DNA of 64,000 nt, from contig JAPNXP010000007.1 in the NCBI GenBank assembly GCA_028753945.1, positions 2,480,001-2,544,000 on the forward strand, given 5' to 3'. This document shows positions 35,747-47,402 of the stretch, piece by piece. The translations under genes and the position numbers were made by a program. Every line of letters starts with the position of its first letter. Position 1 is the stretch's first letter. Below the pieces are notes generated by a model that worked only from the letters and a program-made list of their open reading frames with translations, was not told where the DNA came from and made no database searches. Source of the stretch: Hexactinellida sp. DTS-2022 (taxonomy: Eukaryota > Porifera > Hexactinellida).

Positions 35747-37118
35747 TAGGAACGTCGCCATGGGGGGGCATAGGGGGGCAATGCCCCCCCTGGTAAATAT
35801 ATTGAAATATTTTATTCCTCTGATTCATTGATGCTATTGAATTCAATTTAATGAGTTCACACTTTCCAATCCAATTGAGTCATATCCCTGTACGAGGGTC
35901 CAATTTCCCCTATACATTGGTCAAGATCCCTAGACACCTCAAATTTTTTTCTCGCTCGCTTCGCTCGCTCGTCTAAAACGTAAATCTACACTTACATTGA
36001 AATGAATTATACTAACCAAAGCATTTTATTATGTATGTCAAGATATACATACGAACATGTCATTTATTCTAAATAAAAATGATCACTAGGGACGCAGATA
36101 ATATTGAAATATATAGTTTGTACAGAGAATCCGTGTACGCTTGAATAGGGTATTCATTTACACAAAACAAAAAGCAACATTTTTGGGTTAGGCATTTTTT
36201 ATGTATTATTCGACAAGCAATCAATAATTTAAGCAAACTAGTAATCCATATACAAATTTATTACTTTCCTGGACAGAACATCCAAAATGGTTGAAATCCC
36301 TGTACGGTTGACAGGAATGGACTGTTAGTTATCTAGATACGCCTTGTAGAATATTCCAAGTTATTTTGGCAAATTTTGTTCTAACTTAAACAGTAGAACT
36401 CGGTTAAGACGTACCAGCTTGGGAGACAAGAAAAAGTACGTACAATCCGAGGTACGTCTTATCCGTATGCATAATCCACAAGTCGAAATAATGACTTGTT
36501 CAATGATGTGAATCGATGCATGGTATACAAGTATATAACATACTAACGATATGATTAAAGTATTTTAGTTGTCACCCACTCACTTAAACCAAATAATACC
36601 TGAGTTCTGCTGATAGTTTTCTAGAGTACGTACTAACCGAATTAAAATACATACATATTTTTTATTGGGAATATAAATGGTACTTCTTATCCGAGTAGGT
36701 ATTAACCGAATCATTTATAATGGATCAGATAGGAGGAAAAATCGGTTATAGAGAACAGTACGTATTTCCGAGAGTACGTCTTAAGCCGAGTACGTACTAA
36801 GCGAGTTCCACTGTAACCAACAGTTTTAAAAACCTAATACACCTTTTACTTTAGACCTGTTACCTGTCAAAATTTACTTTTACTGTCATTATAGCTGGTA
36901 GTTAAGCTGTAGCATTAGCTGGTGTTGCAAAATTATTGTTAAAATATTGATTTTTGTAGGCTACTTTTAATACTTTGCAGAACATTAAACTAGAACGCTT
37001 CATCTTCATCGGCTAGTTTTGTTAGCGTCAACTGCTAGATCTAACACCAATATAATGTTTGCCCCCCCCTGACAATTTCTATGCCCCTCCTAGATGAAAA
37101 ATCCTGGCAACGTCCCTG
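35747..37118. mobile_element. hAT-like non-autonomous element, 1372 bp
   Basis: The tips TAGGAACGTCGCCATGG and (inverted) CAGGGACGTTGCCAGGA lie between ATCTACAG and ATATACAG (one mismatch, 8 bp). Poly-C/G rich subtermini (GGGGGGGCATAGGGGGGCA and CCCCCCCTGACA) face inward. It contains a CTCGCTCGCTTCGCTCGCTC word at 35952 and a nested MITE at 36391-36813. No transposase was recognised. Confidence 0.65.
36391..36813. mobile_element. Pogo-like MITE, 423 bp
   Basis: The tips CAGTAGAACTCGGTTAAG and (inverted) CAGTGGAACTCGCTTAGT enclose repeated (AG)TACGTCTTA words. TA flanks the right end; the left dinucleotide is AA. Confidence 0.65.
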
Positions 37119-37126
37119 ATATACAG

Positions 37127-39194
37127 TCCTGAAAGGGTGCCATGTTCCTAACTATCCTCCCCTTGGGTGCGCTTTTTTTATGCAAGTTTTAATGTCTAAT
37201 TAGTGTAATGGGTCAATGTAGTTCGAATTTTTGTGTGGACTGGAGTAAATGCGTCTCATACCATATAGATACATAATAAAAACATAAATGTCCATTTGAT
37301 TCATGAACAAAAGATGCATGAGTAAAATGAGAGAAAAAGTAATGAAAATGTTGGTTGGGACTGAAAGAGCTAATCATTTACCTAGAAGCAGGATCGGAAT
37401 CGCCTCTCTTTGGGGTGGTGCCATTAAGTGACTAGGGGGAGGGGCAGGTTAACAAATCACTATTGCACAAGGCAGGCCTGTAGTCAGAAAATAGTAGTGG
37501 GTGAGGCTATGAGGATTGCAGGGGAGCTGAGTATCATAATTAAATATGAAGACCCTGGGTAGGGGTGGATTTAGGATTTGCTATAAGGGGGGTTGTGGTT
37601 TCTAAAACATCGCATCGCCAGCTTGGGATCTGGGAGAGCAGTTAGCTCCCCAGTTGGCTCCAGGGCGAAGCCCTTGGAAGCCAGATACAATGCTACTGGT
37701 ACTATTCACCCAAATTTCAATACCTACGTACAAGTGCGATAATAGATCATTCGGGGGTATGAATACAAAATGTGAGCATGAGGAAATTGAAACTCCAAAA
37801 ATATACAATTCAACAGCAAATCAAAATTTCAGATATATCACAAATGTTAACCTAGCCGGCGAGCCTCCCCCTAGGTACTGGCCTGACACAAGGACGAATA
37901 AATGGGGGAGCATGTGCAATGCACTATGGAATTATGGCCGGTTCAAGCCTGCCTAGAAGTAGTACAAATACAAAGACATGTTCTTGCGGCTTTTTCTGTG
38001 ATCAAAGTACAGAAGTGCTCCTTCAAGAAACTAGTACTTTTGATCTTGGATAAATCTTGGCTTTGAGCAGGAATATGATAAATGCATACTTTTGGATCGA
38101 CAATTAATATTTAGAGTGTTTATAATAGTATATTCGCATTCAGTACGCAAACCCGAGAAAAACAAGGGGTCACTCGATATGGTTACTCCAAATTGGGAGA
38201 TTGGAATGTTATCAAATTCTTAGCGTTGCTATTGAAAACCAAAAATATTCTCACCAATTATAGTAAATATACCTATCAAAATGCTGGAAATTAAGTGCTG
38301 AGCACGAATCTGACAATATAAAGTCGTTAAGAATGCATTTGAATGAGCTATCTGTATTATACTACCGGAGATTTCGATTGGGCACCAATTTTTGACCCCC
38401 CTGAAAAATTTGTTCTTCCAAAAATTCTGCTGTGTGCCATAGCTGAAGTTGATCAGAACCAATAATACTACAATTGTGCAAAATTTGTACTTTTATCTCG
38501 GAAATGCACAATATTGCACCATATTGCTGGACTAAAAGGTATAAATACGATGTAGGGTATTCAAGTCTTTAACATACTTGATCCATAACAATGAGATTAA
38601 ACTATTTAATTGTAACCTACTCACTTAAACCAATTATAAACTGTGTTCTGCTAATAGTATTCTCCAGTACGTATTAACCAATTTAAAATACATGTATTCG
38701 TGGCCTTCGTTATACAAGGCCTTAACACTACTAGTCCAGCGTCATAGGCGGCATAACCATAAAATTTCAACAGATTGTTCATTTTTTGATAAAGCACTAA
38801 AATTTGTAGACATGTACTTTGATGTAATGCGAACATTATTGGATATTGAGGCAATTGAAAGAGTGTCTATGCTCGTCAAAGTTAACACGTCCGATAGTGT
38901 TCGCAGGACTTGTTTCCCATAAAAACTTGTTTAAAGTATGTCATATCGTATTTTTATTGTAGAATTCGGTTTCCAAGTAAAATTTCCGATAATTTGATAT
39001 GTCACATCATCATATTTGGAAGAATCTTTTTCAATAACAACGCTGGAATGTAACAGGAATGTGTCAAAAATTCAATTCTCCAATTGTGTCCTTACCCAAT
39101 TGAATGACCCCTCTATCAACTCCACCAACTAACTGAGTAAATTATACACATAACGATCCTGTAAAATCGTGATTTTATAAAATTATTCGATCTT
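37127..39194. other. Intronic sequence, second inverted arm included
   Basis: No gene. 38080-38273 is the inverted partner of 34128-34321. The rest shows only scattered AT-rich sequence and short unassigned frames. Confidence 0.5.
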
Positions 39195-39363
39195 TATGGT
39201 AATCACGGTGAATCTTTGAGATAATGAGTGTATTACCATATAAAGAATTAAGTGAAAATAATCTCATTATCTCAAAAGATATAGAGGTTAGGCCTAGAAA
39301 ATGTATCATCAATGAATAGGAAGTTACCGATTGAGGATAGATCAGTACAATCATAGTTTACAT

Positions 39364-39688
39364 CAGCGTTCCCCAACCATTTTTCAACCGCGGACCCCCT
39401 ATAACAAATATTAAACACTATGCCGACACCCTCCCATTACGCGTATTAGAAATCTCGAAATTTTCGAGATTTTTCCGATCACCCACTGCCGTCCGCGGAC
39501 AAGGCCGCATTAATGGGGGGGGGGGGGGGGGCTATGGGTGCTGCAGCACCAGGGCCCAGGGCCTGAGGAGCCCATTAGGGAACCGCATAGCGTGCCTCTA
39601 GAGAGTGTAAGACAAATAGGGGCCCTGAAATTTTGGACAGCACCAGGGCCCAGACGACTCTTAATGCGGCCCTGTCCGCGGACCCCTG
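39364..39688. mobile_element. hAT MITE, 325 bp, containing another hAT MITE
   Basis: Starts CAGCGTTCCCCAACC and ends CGCGGACCCCTG. Perfect 8-bp duplication GTTTACAT (39356-39363, 39689-39696). The inner element 39500-39674 was inserted into its CCGCGGA sequence. Confidence 0.85.
39500..39674. mobile_element. Inner hAT MITE, 175 bp, with poly-G tract
   Basis: Tips CAAGGCCGCATTAA and (inverted) CAGGGCCGCATTAAG. The duplication TCCGCGGA is perfect and palindromic (39492-39499, 39675-39682). It contains a run of about 18 G (39516 onward) and two copies of CAGCACCAGGGCCCAG. Confidence 0.85.
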
Positions 39689-39926
39689 GTTTACATAATA
39701 TCTATAGTTTTTGAGTTAAGCCGGATTTTAGGAAATATACATATCCCTGGCAACCAAGGAATGTGTCAACATTCCATTTATAATTTCGATATATTTAATT
39801 CAACTAGATATGGACATCCTGATGTTGCAATTTTGAATATTTATAACGTGTTTAACTATGTTAAAAGCAGGCTATAAAACACGATAATTCCCACGAAAAT
39901 AGCGATTACGTAATCAAATGGTGATA

Positions 39927-40373
39927 CAGTCGAACCTCCCCAATCCGGGCAGCATCGTCCGGAGGGTGCCCGGATCTTAGAATTTGCCCGGATCTCGGAA
40001 ATAATCATAATTTCTATTGTATAATCAACTAGTGTTTATGTTCTGATGTCTCAATACCTGTTGTCTGACCTGATACGCACCTCCGACTTCTGATCTTGAT
40101 ATAACTTTACGCAAAGAATTCATAAATTTGGAATATGAATCGTATATAAAGTAGCGAAGTTACCATATGGCCAAATCCAAACCAATATTTACCGCCCAGA
40201 TAAGGGTGGTTTTACTTTTAGTAACATGTTTGATGTACAAATTTGCAAAGATAAACTATATTTTGGGGCTAATTCCCAGAAAAATGGCGAATAATTTTGA
40301 ACTTATACAAAAATGTTGCCCGGTTTAAGGAGGTGCCCGGTTCTGAGAGGTCCGGATCTGGGAGGTTCTACTG
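39927..40373. mobile_element. TA-flanked pogo-like MITE, 447 bp
   Basis: Tips CAGTCGAACCTCCCCAATC and (inverted) CAGTAGAACCTCCCAGATC, flanked by TA. It shares the GCCCGGATCT and TCGTCCGGA words with the MITE at 56269-56575, so it is the same family. Confidence 0.8.
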
Positions 40374-40451
40374 TATATCACAATTTGCAATATTTCTAAA
40401 AATCTGTTAAGTTAACTATAATATTTAGTACTTGAGTCCAGCATATCTATA

Positions 40452-40608
40452 CATTGGATGCCGGTTATAAGCACACCGTCGGGAACTGCACTTAATGTGC
40501 TCATAACCGACATAAATTATACAGGGTATATGGCAAACGTTTCCCAACATAGTGTGTTAATATCCGATATGTTCTTATAAGCGGTGTGCTTATATACGAC
40601 ATCTACTG
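40452..40608. mobile_element. TA-flanked MITE, 157 bp
   Basis: Tips CATTGGATGCCGGTTATAAG and (inverted) CAGTAGATGTCGTATATAAG are flanked by TA. The subterminal words ATAAGCACACCG are inverted. Confidence 0.75.
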
Positions 40609-40706
40609 TACTATTAATACACAACCTTTATGTGTGTATGTATATCTATACAATTAAAACACAAGGCTGAGTGTGTGTATATACAGTGGAACCCCGAGGA
40701 TCGGGG

Positions 40707-40786
40707 CACTCGCGTATCGGGGCACTCGCGTATCGGGGCACTCGCGTATCGGGGCACTCGCGTATCGGGGCACTCGCGTATCGGGG
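40707..40786. repeat. Tandem repeat, 5 x 16 bp
   Basis: Five perfect units of CACTCGCGTATCGGGG just inside the element end; each unit resembles the terminal repeat word TATCGGGG, so they may be multiplied transposase-binding sites. Confidence 0.9.
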
Positions 40787-40924
40787 CAGTCAGTTGGGAA
40801 TTGTTTTTCCCAATAAAATAATCCCGCGTATCGGGGCGCCATTCACTTATCGGGGCACTCCACCGAAGATTATTTCTCTTGAGTAACATGCTTTTTACTT
40901 TTGAGCAGCTTAGTATTATTTGTA

Positions 40925-41005
40925 ATGGCCGCTAGGCGTCACCCACTCACGCTAGAGACTCGTGCTGAGGTAATTGGTGGAGTTTTTCAAAAAAAAATTC
41001 CGTGA
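40925..41005 (+). pseudogene. Start of a pogo/Tigger transposase
   Basis: A 26-codon frame reads M-A-A-R-R-R-H-P-L-T-L-E-T-R-A-E-V-I, which matches the R-x-x-LTLEEK-x-EVI opening of the psq/CENP-B-type helix-turn-helix in Tigger transposases. The remainder is deleted. Confidence 0.6.
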
Positions 41006-42061
41006 ATATTATAGATTTGTGACTCCTAGTGTTTGTAAAGCATAATGTGAAATTCTAATGTGTAGTACTGCTTAAATATCAGCCTAAACTCTAGGTTTTG
41101 ACTATATGTGTATGATTTGATGTGTAGGTGCTAAATTAATTGTTTTAACCAAACATATTGGAGTTCTCTTAGAACCCCGCGCGTATCGGGGCACTCCCTC
41201 GTATCGGGGCGCTGAGCGCTTGGACGGAGGTGCCCCGATACGCGGAGTTCCACTGTATATATATATATATTTGTTTGTATGTTCCGAGTTCATTGAAGAA
41301 ACTGGAGGGTTTCCAAATGTGATTTTTGGCAGATGTGGGTAACTTTTGGCACCCGCCAAAAAGTTGAGATTTCCACTCAAAATTTCTCACACCTCGACAA
41401 GTGATGACGTCATTGTCACATTTCGTGAATCCTGAAAATTCACTTAATCGCAAATAATTCCCGCCCTCTAAGATGCTGGGTCATTATTGCATGATGATGT
41501 AATCAATAAAATTTCACATTGTTAAAATTGACTATTTAGGCCTATTTACGCTTTATAATCAATATTAGGAGTATATACTCGCCCTCTAAGAGATAAAATC
41601 TGAAGATTTAATAAAACATGGACATTAATGATGCGGACAAGTTGGTCACACCAGATTGCCAATATGCATACGCATTATCGCATGATACGTATTCAACAAA
41701 TTTTCATATTGTTAATTTGACTATTTAATGCCTATTTACGCATTATAATCAAGGTTTCGAAGTATATAAACCACACACCAACCGCAAAGTGGTTGGTGTG
41801 TGGTTGTAATCTTCCGCGAAGCGACTTAACAAGCGAAGCGCGCTAGTCTATTAATAAAACTCGATTGTTATTTGCATGTTTGTGTGTTTATCCGTATTGT
41901 ATTAATTAGGGAATCGAAACCGAGTTTATAATTAAGATATAAACTAACTTCCAAATGTTATATGTAAACAAATTATTCAAAATTCAAAATCAACCTAGGT
42001 ATAAGTTAGATCCAACGGCTCATCACCATTATGTGTTAAGTGCCCTGACTGTTTATAGATA

Positions 42062-42217
42062 CAGTCAGTTCTCTCTAAACGTCCACTTTTCTAATAATCC
42101 ACTTCTCCATTTGCTCACCTTAATTAGTTTCGATTTTATTTAAGCTAACGTCCACATGGGCCCCCTCGGGTCAAAGCAACTTGGTCCCGGGGTCACTCTT
42201 GAAAACAGAGTCAACTG
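42062..42217. mobile_element. TA-flanked MITE, 156 bp
   Basis: The tips CAGTCAGTTCTCTC and (inverted) CAGTTGACTCTG are flanked by TA. Only the outer 12-14 bases are inverted copies. Confidence 0.55.
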
Positions 42218-43638
42218 TATATGAATACTAAAAGAATGCATATAGTTTTCTATTGAAAATACTATTCAATAAGAGCAAATAATTTGTAATTACTCCCATT
42301 TCAGTAATGATAAATTCGAAAACCTTATTTAATTAACCATATCAAATGTAAATTTCAGAACAAACCAAATAAGTTTAATTCGAGTTAAGATTTCCAATCC
42401 ATTGTACTTTTATAAGCTATGGAACAATGGGTTGTATAATCTTTATCCAATTTTTAACCCAAGTTTGCTAGTTAAAATTAATACTCTAAATACACCTGAA
42501 TTTAGAACAACAAATTTAGAGCTAAGGGATTTGCATGTAACACAATTTTTCAATAGCATCAATTCACGATTCCCAGAGGCTTGAGCTCAAAATTAACACC
42601 CAGGATCTTAAAGGTCTTTAAAATGGCTTAATAATATACACATACTTTGCGCCAGAATAATGAAAAAAGAATTATAACCCATTATACAATCGGATAGGAT
42701 AAATAATTGTTCAAATACTAGAAATAGTAGATATTTATTCTATCTATAATAGTAATAAACTTATTTACCACAAGATTTAACCTTTCATTAAAAAGGTATT
42801 CATAACGATAGCAAACTTGAATTAAAATAAAACAAAATAAAATAAACCTTCCGACTTTTAAAGAAAAAGCCAGATATTAGAGCATAAGTTACTCAATCTA
42901 TCCGATCAAGTAAATATATAAGAAAGAATACTTATTGTAATTGGGTAAAATTAGGGAAATGTTTTTAATAAATTAAACGGTTCAAGTATAACTCAACATA
43001 ATTTGATTATTCTGAGCTATCTAAGTAATTTGGCTCATTATTGCGCAGACGTAAATTAATTCCTTGATCTATCAAAAATTCTAGTGTGTACAAAGTGCTA
43101 GCGCAAATGAGTTTTAATTAAATACATAGGTTAACATTAATTTTATAGTAGTTATTAAAATAATAAACAGAATAGATAAATTCCACAATGACAGCATAAT
43201 TTAAATTAATTTGATTATCAGCTCAATCAATTGTTCTGTGTCAAATGATTTTTTCATTTCTGAAATCAATGAAATGAAAATATACTAAAAAACAGACTCT
43301 AATATACTTTAAATGAAAGTTTCAATAGATGGAAAAGTTTCATTAAATTCTAAGTTGTTTAACAGGAAAATTTTAGTCCATGTATTACGAATAACACGTA
43401 TTATAGTGCAACTTAAATCTAAGGTTGTCATATTCTGAAAGACTCAATTGGATGAAATGGAATTACATTACTTTAGCAAAATATGCAAGCTGTCACAATA
43501 TACCTATTATGTACAATAATAACACCATTTATATATTTTCACTATTAATTTCTTCAAATTCATAATACGGTTATTAATTCTTCTTTGGTAATATATAGAA
43601 CAGAGAATCAATAACATAACAAGAAGATTATAGTATAC
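42218..43638. other. Intronic sequence without a recognisable gene
   Basis: Very AT-rich. I see no conserved frame and no repeat termini. Confidence 0.5.
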
Positions 43639-43730
43639 CTCTCGACTAAGACGTTCGCCATCATTTGAAGGGACAAGGACTTTGAGAATTAAACTCCAAA
43701 TTTCCTCAAATTGATCTTTAGTTCTCCAAC
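43639..43730 (-). CDS. HTT: Huntingtin exon with the G-W-x-x-x-x-QFEE-x-W block
   Basis: A 92-bp exon with acceptor GACTCTATAG and donor CGAGAG|GTATAC on the minus strand. It supplies GT to a Gly codon split with exon 57555-57818 and then encodes W-R-T-K-D-Q-F-E-E-I-W-S-L-I-L-K-V-L-V and S-R-E. Remembered vertebrate huntingtin reads [20 protein letters not shown] at this point, the best single match in the window. It ends in phase 0, as needed for 20984-21270. A MITE (43764-44105) sits only 33 bp upstream of the acceptor. Confidence 0.9.
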
Positions 43731-43763
43731 CTATAGAGTCAATTGGAATTGAAAAAACACTTA

Positions 43764-44105
43764 CCTTATTATAGGAAATTAACGCGCCATGTAATTAACG
43801 CGAAGGAAATTAACGCTCCATGAAATTAACGCGAATAAGTTTTATATAAAAATTTCAGGATTATTAATCTCCTGATTGTATACTATTAATGTGCCCAAAT
43901 AGGTTTCCAATCTACTTTATAAACATGGAATATCCTTTCAAACTAGTTGCACATCTGAAATATGTAGCTCGGAAGTTTGTCCATCCATTGTATAATTTTG
44001 CTAAATAGCAGGAAATTAAGGTCATGGAGATTAACGCTCAGTGAAATTAACGTGAAGGAAATTAACGCGATTTGGAGAAATTCGCGTTAATTTCCTATAA
44101 TAAGG
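43764..44105. mobile_element. TA-flanked MITE of GGAAATTAACGCG words, 342 bp
   Basis: Perfect inverted tips CCTTATTATAGGAAATTAAC between TA dinucleotides. Each end carries three or four near-copies of GAAATTAACGCG. It lies in the HTT intron close to the acceptor of exon 43639-43730. Confidence 0.85.
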
Positions 44106-45134
44106 TATAAGGTCTAATTATTTAGAGAGTGCAATATAAAATCCTTAAAGGTAATTGATAAAAATGAAACGCATCACAATTTCTAATGAATTTATATAAT
44201 TCAAAATGGACCCAACTTTGAAATAATCACGGTTTCTGGAATCATTGAATTTCAGTATTTGTGGCCTAGTCATGTTTTTCCTCGATTAACAAGTTAGAAG
44301 ACATTAAATATATCCATTATATATAGTAGGTGTTAGTCTTAAGGCTATTCAAAAGGTTTAATCAGCAATATCAATCGCAAATACAAATCAAAATTTAGAA
44401 CGAATATATATTTGAGGAAGAGCAAGAAAATTAAAAATTAAAAAATAGAGAATTGATCAACAAGTCAGTATTAAAAAACTCCAAAGTCCATGATTAAAAT
44501 GTAATGCTAGCACAACTCAAATAAGTGTTATAAACCACACATCTACGACTTTGTAGAAGTATAAATTATTTCAATCAAAGGTTTTCATCAAATTAAATTC
44601 CATTACGCTTAAAGGCAAGTTACTCAATTCGTGAGTTTCTCAACAATTTTCATCAGATTAGATCAATGGTTCAAAACGGCTTTTAAAAAGGTGGTTACAG
44701 ATCACATAATTTTTAGTTTAATGTTCCAGTAACCTACAAAATTTAACAATTTCCGGAAATTTAATATTTTGTTTTATATGAATATGGATAGAAAGAATTA
44801 TGCCTCATCTCTATGCCAAATTCTATCGAGAACTATTGAAAAGTTTCAAAGTTAGCCCTTTTTAGAGACCTCCACTTAAGACAATCCCGTAGGAAGTCAC
44901 TTTTTAATCTCCCCGCCATCTCCTGCCACAACTCTTGTCATTTGTGATAGACACATTTTGGTTCATATACCACCTAGATACAAAAACTCAACGGTTTTTG
45001 AAACCTCGTTATTTGCAACTTTATAATGTTTGCAAATATTTGAAGTGAAATAATTAATTATATAAAAATCAAATTTTACACATTTACTCAATTTAAAATA
45101 GACTCCCTAGATAAACAATAGTTACAACATATTA
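44106..45134. other. Intronic sequence without a recognisable gene
   Basis: AT-rich with no termini or conserved frame. Confidence 0.5.
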
Positions 45135-45394
45135 CCGTATTTCCCCGAATAAGCGCCGGGGGCTTGAATAAGCGCCGGATCAATAAAAATGACATTGGTT
45201 TAATAAAATTTATACACATTAGTTGATCACTGTAATGGAATTCCATTGATTTTGGCAACTTCTGTTGGTATACTGTTGGTGGAAACCATTAGAACCGACC
45301 CAAATATCATATTCTGGATTTTTCACAAATATTTCAAGATAATTTTGCCCCACGAAAACAATAAGCGCTGGGGTGCTTATTCGGGGAAATACTG
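45135..45394. mobile_element. TA-flanked MITE (GTATTTCCCCGAATAAGCG family), copy 2
   Basis: Tips CCGTATTTCCCCGAATAAG and (inverted) CAGTATTTCCCCGAATAAG between TA. Closely similar to 20138-20396, including ACCATTAGAACCGACC. Confidence 0.85.
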
Positions 45395-45398
45395 TATA

Positions 45399-45669
45399 TT
45401 AGACAATGATATTTTAATTTTATATAAAGATGTTAATAAACATAAATTCCTAGATTTGGGGAAATTTTCAAATTATTACAGACTAAATACATTGTTTTTA
45501 GTGCATTTTTGGATAGAGCATAACGAGGTGGATATTCGTCTAATTTATAAAACATTCGGCCCCATGATTGTAGAAAAAGCTATTCGATGGTACCTGAACC
45601 TTATGAAATCTATTTTTAAATGGCTCAACCAGGCTTTCAAAAGAGGGAAAGTTTTCTTCGCGCATGTAG
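45399..45669 (+). other. Unexplained open frame with a strong splice donor
   Basis: The frame stays open from the MITE end to CATGTA|GTAAGT at 45669, and a possible acceptor AAATTATTACAG lies at about 45483. It reads F-W-I-E-H-N-E-V-D-I-R-L-I-Y-K and similar; no family is recognised. It is on the strand opposite to HTT, so it would belong to a nested gene or old transposon, or be chance. Confidence 0.2.
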
Positions 45670-46058
45670 TAAGTTAGTGGTCGTTCACACGCGATTAAAG
45701 AAAAGATTAAATACGTCTATTGGATAAATTCTCGAGTTTTGCGAGTATAGAAATGTTTTACAAAATTCACGGGCCTAAAGGCGGGTTGCGACTGGATGAA
45801 ACCCTGGATATACATATTTTTTCTTTTATTTTATAGCTGTCAAGCCTGTCCTTTCACTCTGGAAGCCCGGGTTCAGGTTACAAAATTTTCAAAACTTGAC
45901 TCAAATCTGACAAGCACTACGTGTGGAAAATATAGTTAGTTCTGTTAAAATTGAATACAAACATGTGTGTAGCGTCTAGATCCGTATTTCCATCCAGGTT
46001 ACACAGAATATATCAGAAACTTCACTATGTCATAAGCATAATTGGTTCTGGTTATAAC

Positions 46059-46470
46059 TAGGGCTGAAACGAATATACCGAATATTCGAATATTCGTTCG
46101 AAATGATTGAACGAATATTCGTTCGTTTGCAAACGAATATTCGTTACGAAACGAATATTCGTTTGGACGAATATTAGATTGAAACGGATATTCGTTAACT
46201 AATTTTGGGCAAAACAAGACTTTTGTATAGCTGAGAGATATAGTAAATATATATTCCCACTTAAACTAGCTGATTATTAGTCAACTTGTGTATAATACAC
46301 TTTGTGACTATTATTATACCATTCTAACATTATAAAAAACCTATTTTCCAATGTATTTTGTCTCTTGAAATTGATTTAATGCTTAGTCATCCAAACGAAC
46401 GAATATTCGAATATTCGTTCGTTTAGAAAAAGGTTCGTTCGTTACATTTCGAATATTCGTTTCAGCCCTA
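46059..46470. mobile_element. hAT MITE, GAATATTCG family, copy B
   Basis: Tips TAGGGCTGAAACGAATA at both ends. Perfect 8-bp duplication GTTATAAC (46051-46058, 46471-46478). Confidence 0.92.
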
Positions 46471-47402
46471 GTTATAACCTGTTATAACCGAAACTAAGCT
46501 AGGTTATAACCGGAACTATAGCCAGAACTAAATACATATTTCAGCATCTAGAATCACTTTTAACCATGGTCACCAGAAAATAATGTTGAAATAACTGGCT
46601 ATATACATTTGGTTATATCCTGATTCATATTCTAAACAATTATAGTCCTACAATGCATGATGCACATTCTGTAACCTGACCCCTGCTGGAAGCAAGAAAT
46701 TATAGTACCGTATTAGTAATATTAATTATTAATAATATAAATTCACTTCTCTGAGTCAGAAATACCACAACAGTATTATCTACTATATTTAAACGATCTC
46801 TGATGAATATGAATTTCCATAGATCATGACTATAACCAACTTTCCCGAAGTGCTTGTATTTAATCTTGGGTTAAGTGGAGAACATTATACTAAAGAAGAT
46901 GATAACCATGATTTCGTCACTCTTAGTGCCATACAAAAGTGAAAGTGAAAGTGAAATTTCATTTCATTTCAATTGAAAGTAAAATGAAAATGTTTTTTTT
47001 TCATCTATATCTTGGACCCTAGGGCATCTATGTCTTTTAATTAATAAGTTATGATTATTAATAAAATACAAACTGTCGTATTCTCGTCTTTAGCGTATCT
47101 TTACCACTGGTAACCTCGAGGACGACTGTGAAGTTGGCTTAGTATTCGAAAAGGGTGACTTCAGTAAATAATTGCCCGACTTTCAACGGTGCGATATAAA
47201 GAAATTGAGCGTCGTATGGTAATCAAATTTATAAGAATTTTAAAACAGTGGTATGTATAACATTGTGTATACTTTGTAGCCACAAATTAAAGAAGACCTC
47301 TAAAATTCATTTGTATATTAGTAGTGTGACAAGTGTTTGTAAAAGCAAAAAACTGTCAACTAATAACTAATAAATAGTTAGTATAACCATAGAGTAGAAT
47401 GT

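Larger units (their letters stand above)
39195..39926. repeat. Dispersed TTTGAGATAATGAG repeat, copy (i), with nested insertions
   Basis: Homologous to 53037-53480 and 60190-60560 (shared: TCAATGAATAGGAAGT, GGATAGATCAGTAC, GGAAATATACAT, TTAACTATGTTAAAAGCAGG). It is interrupted by the hAT MITE 39364-39688; copy (ii) at 53224 gives the empty site GTTTACATAA. Its right side is cut by the MITE at 39927. Confidence 0.75.
40684..41255 (+). mobile_element. Tigger/pogo-type deletion derivative, 572 bp
   Basis: Tips CAGTGGAACCCCGAGG and (inverted) CAGTGGAACTCCGCG are flanked by TA. The interior keeps the beginning of a pogo-type transposase (40925-41005) and a 16-bp tandem repeat. Confidence 0.85.
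40645..41846 (+). mobile_element. Non-autonomous Helitron, copy II, with nested Tigger-like element
   Basis: Starts A|TCTATACAATTAAAACAC and ends GCGCGCTAG|T. An internal hairpin with arms CCACACACCAACC lies at 41771-41804. It has the same orientation as its TC-to-CTAG reading on the plus strand. The 572-bp element 40684-41255 is inserted near its 5' end. Confidence 0.85.
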
